Assembly: GCA_020698575.1 (NCBI GenBank)
Contig: CM036254.1
Location: 24,032,026 to 24,096,025 of the forward strand
DNA: 64,000 bases
Direction: 5' to 3'
Source: Bostrychus sinensis
Taxonomy: Eukaryota; Chordata; Actinopteri; Gobiiformes; Eleotridae
The notes below the pieces were generated by a model. That model had not been told where the DNA came from and did not search any database. It worked only from the letters and a program-made list of their open reading frames with translations. Shown piece after piece: positions 26,401 through 35,400 of this stretch. The translations under genes and the position numbers were made by a program. Numbering within the stretch: position 1 is the stretch's first letter; every line of letters starts with the position of its first letter.

Positions 26401-29400
26401 TTCTTCTCACTGGAGGCACTGACCCGCCAAGTGGCCGGAGCTCCCCCCTCCCGCTCAGGCCCGACAGCCGGCCAGGCACTCCGCCTTTGTCTCTGACCCC
26501 CAAACATTTCCACCTCCCAGGTAGGAGCGGAGCGCACCCTGTCACTGCTCCAGCCTGTCTGTTCTTACTATCTGTCTACTCCTTACTGTCTGTACTGTCT
26601 ATGTGCTATTGTCTACCTTTCAAGGCTTTGTTCAGACTGCATTGAGTTTTTTTATTTTTATTTAACCATATTAATACATAGAAATTGGTTCTGAATCATG
26701 TGCAAGTGTTTTCAGTGCACTTTGAATATAAGTCCAGCCAGAATACATGAGGGGTTCAGTTCAGTTTTGGTAATGACCTGGAAGTGTATTAAATTCACCT
26801 AAAATCTTGAATAGTAACTGTAAACCGACCTTGATTCATTCATCTTCTTCTGTTTATTTCTGATAGGAGGTCACGGGTGGCTTGAGCCTATCCCAACAAC
26901 TATGGGCCATAGGCGAGGTACACCCTGAACCTGAGCAGTTAGTCGCAGGGCTGACACAGAGACAGACACTGATTCACTCCCACATTCACACAAGTCACCA
27001 ATTCACCTACACAAGTCTTTAGACCAACAAACAAGCTCAAGACCCAACAGAGGAAATGCCACTCCACTCCACAGATTGTATGTCAGCTAGCCTAAGGATT
27101 GAACCCACAACCTCCTTGTTGCTAGCCCATGAAATTTGTTGAATAGTTGAATTATTTTTTAGTTCCTCTGATTCAAAAATTAAAGTTAACAATGAAGCTT
27201 GCAGTCTGTATGTAGCCTTGATGTCAGTTTATGTTCTCTGTTATATTATGATCTAATTATGATTTTACCATAACTATAATCACAGGTGAGCACTGATTTT
27301 GAGCACATTTTCATTTAATTATTTCCATTGTCTATAACATGGTTCTACTGTACTATGCTGTTACACTTCACTAAACCCATTCTGCATTTGGTGTTTTCAG
27401 ATCAAGGGAGCAACATCTACAGAAAACCTCCAATCTACAAACAACACGGTATCTTTATTCTCTTATTTTTTAAACCATTAGCAAGCTGTAAGACTTTCAA
27501 TTGTGTTATAAGATTGTTTTAAGATATAACGTGTCCATCTAGTCATGTCGGGTGTCAATGTACTGTTTGAAGTCTGTCTCCGATCTTCTTCTGTCTTATC
27601 TGCAGCTTTCTTCACTTTGCATATTGTCTGTCATAACAAGTCATTTACTGAGAACTAAAAAGACATATAAGGAGCTCCACTAATGTCCAAATACTTATAT
27701 GACTTATATGCTTATATGCAAAAGTTGAATATGTAGTTGAGAATCCAAAAGGTTCATATCAAATCCTAGCTTCAACTTTTACATTTAAGCCATCACTTTA
27801 GTGCAGCAGTGTCCTATGTGGCTTGATCCTTGAAGAGCTTTGACCAGTTGCATCATTACAACTGTCTCAAATGTCTCTATATATTTAATAATGCATACCT
27901 AATTCTGCATTCAAGTAAGTGTTCAATTTGCTTCAAAGGAACTTGTAATCTTCCTTATGTAAGATGTTAGTGAGTCATACAAGAGGTAAATCCCAAAATC
28001 CGCACTGACAGTCATCCCCTGGCACTTAAGTATAAATGTATTTTTCTTGCTCTGAATCATTGACTTGTTAGAGAGACATTTGCATAACACGGTATCTATT
28101 TCAAACGATGGTTGTTAAACACGACAACCACATGCTGCTATGATGTCCACCTGCTACTTTTGAGATTGTGACCCAGCCCAATGATAGTTCAGTTGCCACA
28201 TTTACCGACCTATAGCTACTACTGCCATAGCTCGTCAAAGCAAGTCGGCGGACGACATCATAAGGTCTGCCACGTTCCCCGCTGCACACGCCCCCTCCCC
28301 GGATGACAGCGAGGGCGAGCGCGGGCCCTGCTCGCTGGCTGCGTTAGGTACAGTAGGCTCCAGACGGCCATGCTTGCACTGCTATACCTCTACTGGACTG
28401 CAATGTCCACTCCACTACATCTTTTTTCACTTTTCTGGAGCTACTCCCCAAAGCTTAATGCACCACGCCGCTTATGCTACTCTATCCAGGCTTTTGCAGT
28501 TATGTTTTCTGCTAAATGCTAGACATATGCATGATTAATCTCAGTGTAAGATTTTGGGTGAAATGATAGATATCTGTTGATTCATTTTTGCATGTTTTTT
28601 TTATTACTGTGGTGGTTTTTCTCTGGCTACAGCTTTGTCCCACTGTCCCAAGACATGAACTTTAATGAATAATGAATAATCGTTGTATCTGTTGGTCCAC
28701 TGTTGGGCCTGGCACTAACTGGCTCATTGTGTCCCACCTTAGAAAATAGATAAATAATAGATAAATAGATAAAATTCATTCATTTTTTGACCACTTGCTG
28801 TAATACTTTGGGCCTAAGGCACGGTGCACTTCTAATATTAGCTAGTTCATAGTAATGGTTACTGTAACTTTATTTTTCTGTGCTGAAGATGCAGGGTTAT
28901 GGTCTACAGCACTTTGAGGTTTGAGGTGAAAAGGTGTGTGCAAGCAGGTTGTAAGGAGTGGAGAAAAGGGTCAGGTGTCATGAGCGATAAAAGAATGAAA
29001 AGGAAAGGTGTACAAGACTGTGGTGAGACCAGAGATGTTGTACGGTTTAGAGACAGTGGCACTGAGGAAAAGACAGGAGGCAGAGCTGAAGGTAGCAGAG
29101 CTGAGGAGGTCGAGGTTCTCTTTGGGAGTGAGGAGGATGGATAGGATTTGGAATGAACACATCAGAGGGACAGCTCATGTGAGACATTTTGGCGATAAAG
29201 TCAGAGAGGCCAGACTGATATGGTTTGGACATTAACAGAGGAGGGATAGTGAATATATCAGTAGAAGGATGTAGAGGATAGAGCTGTCAGGCTGGAGACC
29301 TAGAGGAAGACCAAAGAGGAGATTCATGGACATGAAGTTAGTTGGCAAGAACACAGAAGAAGCACAATGCCTGTCTATGTCGTAAATAGCTCAATAAAAC

Positions 29401-32400
29401 ACATCTCTACATCCCTCTCTCTTCTCTGCAGCTGCCCCAAAGCAATCACTGTGCATTCAGGCTTTTTGCAATTATGCTTTGGCTCAATACATCTATTTTG
29501 CTGCTGCCGTTTTTAATGCTTAAGGTAGCATCGATCACCATTCTGGGAGCACTGTATGTACAATAGTGCCACAAATGACTTGGACAGAGATAACTGAGAC
29601 TGACTTCAAACTTTGTCTGTCTGTCTTACATTGTGTCGTCCAAATATGTATGTAAATATGTTTTATAATTAAATTTTAATGAATCCAATGTGTGTCTGTC
29701 TAGTCAACTCTGTCTTACATTTGTGTGTCCACGTACACATAATTTCTCATTTACTGTGTACTTGTCACTGCTCCACAGCCAAACAAAGCAGCCATGTCTT
29801 TCTCAAAAATGGATGTGTTAAAGAAGCATTTCATCTGAACATAAATAATTTTAGCATTGAAAAGGTTCTCCTCCAGAGAAGTTTGAGTTGGATCATTGTT
29901 GTCTATGGGACTTGTAGGTTCAGAGGGGAGGAGGAGATCCAGAGAGGAGGACGAAGAAGAGGCCTTGAAAAGAAAGCAACTCCAAGAAGAACATCTTAGT
30001 AAGGTCAGTCACAACCACAGCAGGCTTCTGGTTTAGAGCTAGACTATGCAAATTTATTTCCAAGTCGAGGTAACATGACTGTTTGAAATAAAAAGCACAT
30101 TTAAGTGCTGAGCCTGATCATTGACTTTTAAAAACTTTGACAGATTCAGTCGGGTTTAGGGAAGTTAATCCTGAAGGAGGAGATGGAGAAGGAGCAGATC
30201 CGAGCCAGGAGCCTGTCTGCTCAGCGCTACGACCCCAAACAGACCAACTGTGACGCAGGTACGAGACGCTCCCTCAGCTGCCTGTCCTCTGGAGTCAGCA
30301 ATGTACAACACTGCACCAAGGACAGTTTAACTAATGCATTTGTTTTATATGTGCTTAGAATGGGCATTATTATTTATGCAAGTGTCTATTTTTATTGTTT
30401 TACAGATCCAACTTCTCCAACCAAAACAAACTCTTTGCCTGGATATGGAAGAAATGGTCTACATCGAGTAAAGATTTCACATAATCATACACAACTTTTG
30501 ACCAGATATGTTAAAATGTGGATTGTCTGTCACCTTTAAATTATCATGTTGCGCCATCAGTAGCATGTAAAGACCACTATAGTATTTGGCTTCCATAGTA
30601 ATATTAAAGTCTATGTTTCACTACCAACATTTTTCAACGTTGACAACTTGTGTAGACCAGCAGCCAATAAGAGCATCCCCCACTCCAAGCCCTGCTTTAT
30701 TCAAACGTGATTGGCCAAGCTTTCAGTATGTGCTTAACAATTGTTTTTGGTTTAGACTGTGGTTTGTAGATTATAACCACTTTACCATTTTTTATTTTAC
30801 GAAAAGACATAATCACATAATAGTTGCTATTACATGGTTATGACTTACTCAAAATTTGCTATTTTGCAGAAATGACTTGATTCGGAACTGGTATAATATG
30901 AGCTGTATAAAAGTGAATTACCTTAAAATGTTAACTTATTAAATACATGATAATTTCAGAATTACTAAAACACTAATTATATATTTTTTAGGTTATGAAC
31001 TAAATAAAAAAGGACTTCTGTGTAACTTAACTGGATTAAAATGTTATTTATGTTTGATGATGTAATAGACTATATGTTAATACTTTGATTTTCCATGTCC
31101 TTGCAGCCCCAGTCGACAGATTTCACTCAGTACAACAGCTACAGCGACATGTGTGGAGGAGGCAGAGGTGAGAGCTGCAGCAGCAAAAACACTGCCAACT
31201 GAAATCCTAGGCCAGATTCACTAAAGCCAGTTTTAGAAACAGCCTTAAAAGATATCAGCAAAATAACTCACGCAATGTTATCATTAGGGATTTTACAGCC
31301 AAACCATTAACTGTGAGTCTCATTCTCTGTCCCATTTTGTCCTGCAGAGTTTCAGGTATGTGTCTGCTTCTCCACATGGCATGCTCCTCACCTTGCACCA
31401 TAGGTTTGCACCATGTATTTGCTTGCTCGTGGGTTGCCAATAACACGGTGTCCTGAATGCTCTTCACCCACTCCTGCCTCACGCTTGCATCACTGTTGGA
31501 CTAATGTCAGCTACAGAGTACAGTGTGTTTAATGCCCCCCGTACAAACATGTTGAACTCACTACTCAATCAATATTTCAATTTTGTATCCTCAGATTTGT
31601 ACATTAATTATATCATTTTGTTGTAACCCATGTGGGTGAAATAGGAGTCATAAAAATAACTAAAATACTAAAATGAAGTAATATATCAATAATATGTAGG
31701 GGAGCTAGTAGTAACCTTGCAGATACCAGTTGATTTCAACAACTTTGGCAGCCCTGGAGGGATAGTCTGTATTAGATAAGCAGATTGGTCATATGAAAAA
31801 AAGAAAAAAAAAAAAGAAAAAATCAGAAACTAAAAAACTTGTAGTAGGTTGTGTGTACTAGAACTTCCACTGGATTTTACTGTGATTAGTTCAACACTAA
31901 TTCGAAGATTGTTAAGTAGACATAATCAAAACAGTTTTGACTTATGTGTTGCATTGGGTTCAACAAATTTTACACTGAAAACCACTAGGCCTGGGTATCG
32001 TTCAGGTTTTTTGATACCAGTACTTAAACAAAACCTGGTTTTTGATACCAGTACCTGAGCGATACTTTTTTCTGATACCTATGGTGTCATCTTCTACAAT
32101 CATAAAACACAGTAATAATATTTAATAAAAGAACAATTTTTAGAGCAAAACTCTTAGCTGTAAGTTAAAACCAGTAGTCTGCATGATTTATTCTGTGTTG
32201 TTTATTTGATTCATACATGCAAAGGAACATTAAAGGTCCTACTAGGTAATCTTTTGATACCACAAAGGTATGGTTTAATGGTACCTAGCCATAAAAAACA
32301 CCAAATTTACCCACTGCACCTTTAAGAAAACATAAAATGCAGTGATGTTTAATGAAAGCTATTTAAATATTATTACCACTATTTGAAAAGCCATTGTTTA

Positions 32401-35400
32401 GCTTTGAAATGAATTTTCTTATTAATTAACATTCTTAATTCAATTCTTAATACTACTACAAAAGCTAATTTATCTCCGTTATTTGACATGTGGCCATTTG
32501 AGTTTATTCAGTTATCAATTTGTGTTCAATATGGCTGCTATATATTTTTGTATGAGAGGCACTAAAGCACTCACCTGTAGCTGAACCACTGCAGTGTGCT
32601 CATGGCCTTATGTCTTGTTCTGTTGTGTTGTTGTTAACCAGTGTTTAACATTAACTATACAAATTTCACATTTAGACAAATCAAAAACATTTTAAAAAAT
32701 CTCTCATTTTGAATACAGTACTGAACATATCTAAGCTACTTGCTCCATCTACTGTAGTACAACTGTGGCCACTGTCATTAGTGGACAACTCATGCCATGA
32801 TCCCTGCAGCCCCTCCCACTCTGTTACATTTGTGTATGTTTTATTCTTTAGCACATTAAGGATGGCCGAGCAGCACTTGCAAGGATGGACAGGGGAGTAT
32901 CTATGCCTAATATGTTGGAGCCAAAAGCAAGTATCTTTTTCTCTTTTGTGCTGATGACAACTGCAAATGTTACAAAATACTTTAAAATGACCATATATAT
33001 TTAAGTAGCAATATGCAACAGTACAGTAGATAGCACAATGATTTATTTTAAATTTTTTTAGGCGAACACATACAGTACTGTGCAAAAGTCTTAGACAGTT
33101 TTTATTGAAAGACTATGAACAAAGAAAGGTGTATTAATGTACAAAAATCCCCCAACTTATGAAGAGAAGCACTGTAAACCTCTGCCAAGACACTAGACCT
33201 ATATTGCAATGGTAAAGCTAGGCTCACACTGGAAAATCCTTTAATTCAGGGGTAAATGCTCTTCCCATTGTGCCACAAAATCCTTATATCTCACAATAGT
33301 AAAGAATTATTATAAATTTGTTCTTTTAGTGAGTGAAGTTAGTATCTTTGTATTGTCTGTATCTCAAAATGGTAATGGTATCTTAAAACACTAAACAGTG
33401 ATCTGGATCCACACCATGTTTGACCTTTCCTAATATTTTTATAACAAAAACAAAACAAAAAAAAATGTCTGTACTTTTAGTTAACACCATTTATCACACA
33501 TCACTTCACATTTTGCACTGCACTGTATAATAATTTCAGAGGTCAAAGAGTTAGCATGCTGCTTTAAGAGCTGGCCAATCACACTAACGCTTTAGCATGC
33601 TGGCTTCTCCATGTTCATCTGCACATAGCTTTATAAAACAACAGCGGTGGATACTGTATGGAGCTTATACAGTGGCTCATCCACCGCCTCAACATCAACC
33701 AACATATCACTATATACTGCGCAGTATATATGCCAGTGTACATTACTGTTTTTATATCACTTTCTATGAGCCTTTGTTTACTGCAAGTGGAAAGTAACTA
33801 GATAAATTTGCTTAAGTATTTCAGTACATTTTTGGAAGAACATATACTTTTTGAATAAACACTTTAACTTTTCTTTGAGTAAATGTTTGGTGCAAAAATG
33901 TACTTTCATGCATGTAAACTTTATTGTATCTTTAACTGAGTATTTTTACTATAGTGATAAAATGGATAGTAGTGTTAGTAGCAGTAATGGTATGGTAGCA
34001 GTGGTAACACTAATAATAGTAAATAGTAGAAAACGTAATACTAGCAGTGTTATTAGTAGCAGATGTAGCATCGGTGATAGTTAATCTAGTAGTAGTAGCA
34101 GTTGTTGTATTAGTAGTAGCACTAGAACTTGTAATTGTAGTAGCAGTAATAGCATTAGTATAACTGGTATTTGTAGCAATACTTTATACTTAAGTGAACT
34201 TTACACTCAATACTTTTTTACTTTTATTCAAGTAGTAATTGTATTGAGTACTATTATTTCTACTAGAGTAATAGTATTTTTAATAACAGTACTTTTACTT
34301 GAGTACAGATTTAAGTACTTCTTCTGCCCCATGGTTTGTCTTAGCAATACCTCTGATTTCCAGGACAGTCATTCCCATGTGAATTCAGTTGGCCCACATA
34401 ACAATTCTTTTTATAGTTTGCACTGAATTAGTCTAAAAATATAAAGTGTTACATAATTGTTTTCTTGTTTTTCCCTTTACCCGTTCTATTGCACGTTGTA
34501 CACCAAAAAAAATAAGCATTACGACAACCTGCATTTTCCCAAGTACCTTAAAAAAAACTCCACTCCCCTCTTGTGAGACCTTCTCCACCAGCACCATAAC
34601 CAGACTTTATACTACTTAAAATATATAGATGAATGTTGTGAGTTTTTAATGTAGTTTTAAGAGCATTTGTACACTGACTGACTGTTATCTTCCCTTTGAA
34701 GGTTTACCCATATGAGATGCTTATGATAACCAGTCGAGGGAGAGCTAAACTGCCCCGGGACGTGGACAGGACCAGGCTCGAGGTATACTATTTTACTACA
34801 TCTTAATGATTTTAAAGTGTTGTCATAGAAACTGTAGAAAAAAAATCATACTTTTACAACTTGACATAGCGAGAGATGTGTTCTCAGCTGTTTTCGGTTC
34901 CAATATTGGTTTTATGTTTTATTATGTTTTAATACAGATTTGTGTGGACATACACGTGGACAGAACTGTCGCCACATCAGAAATGTAACAGTATTTAATA
35001 GAGATTCGCTCCAAATGTTATCCTCTGGTCCTTTATAAACTTACAGTGTACCCTGGCCAGCCAGCCTGTTTTTTTCTCCTCTACACAAAGAATTTGTCTG
35101 TTTTTTTGGAAATTGAGTTGGATTTCCATTGAGTACTTGCAATGAACACAGAGCAGACTGCCTTGACTGTCTTGACTTGACTCAAGTTTAGGCCTCAATG
35201 ACCCAACTTGGACTTGAGTCATTATTTTGAAGGCTCAGATTTGGCATGGCTCGACTTTGAGAATAACTGTGGACAATAACTCAGCTGTGGACTCATCTCT
35301 TCTCACAGACATAGAGACATGGAACTGGACTTGGACTTGTGGACAAAAACTCAGAACATGCACACTTTAAAGTAACTTGAAGTCTTCTCGGACTTAATCC

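Noticed and set aside
29432..29480. Alternative exon starting CTGCCCCAAAGCAA after a ctctgcag acceptor
   Set aside because: The peptide AAPKQS is only superficially like the expected AAQSKS. The exon at 28231 is a far better match and no donor is obvious.
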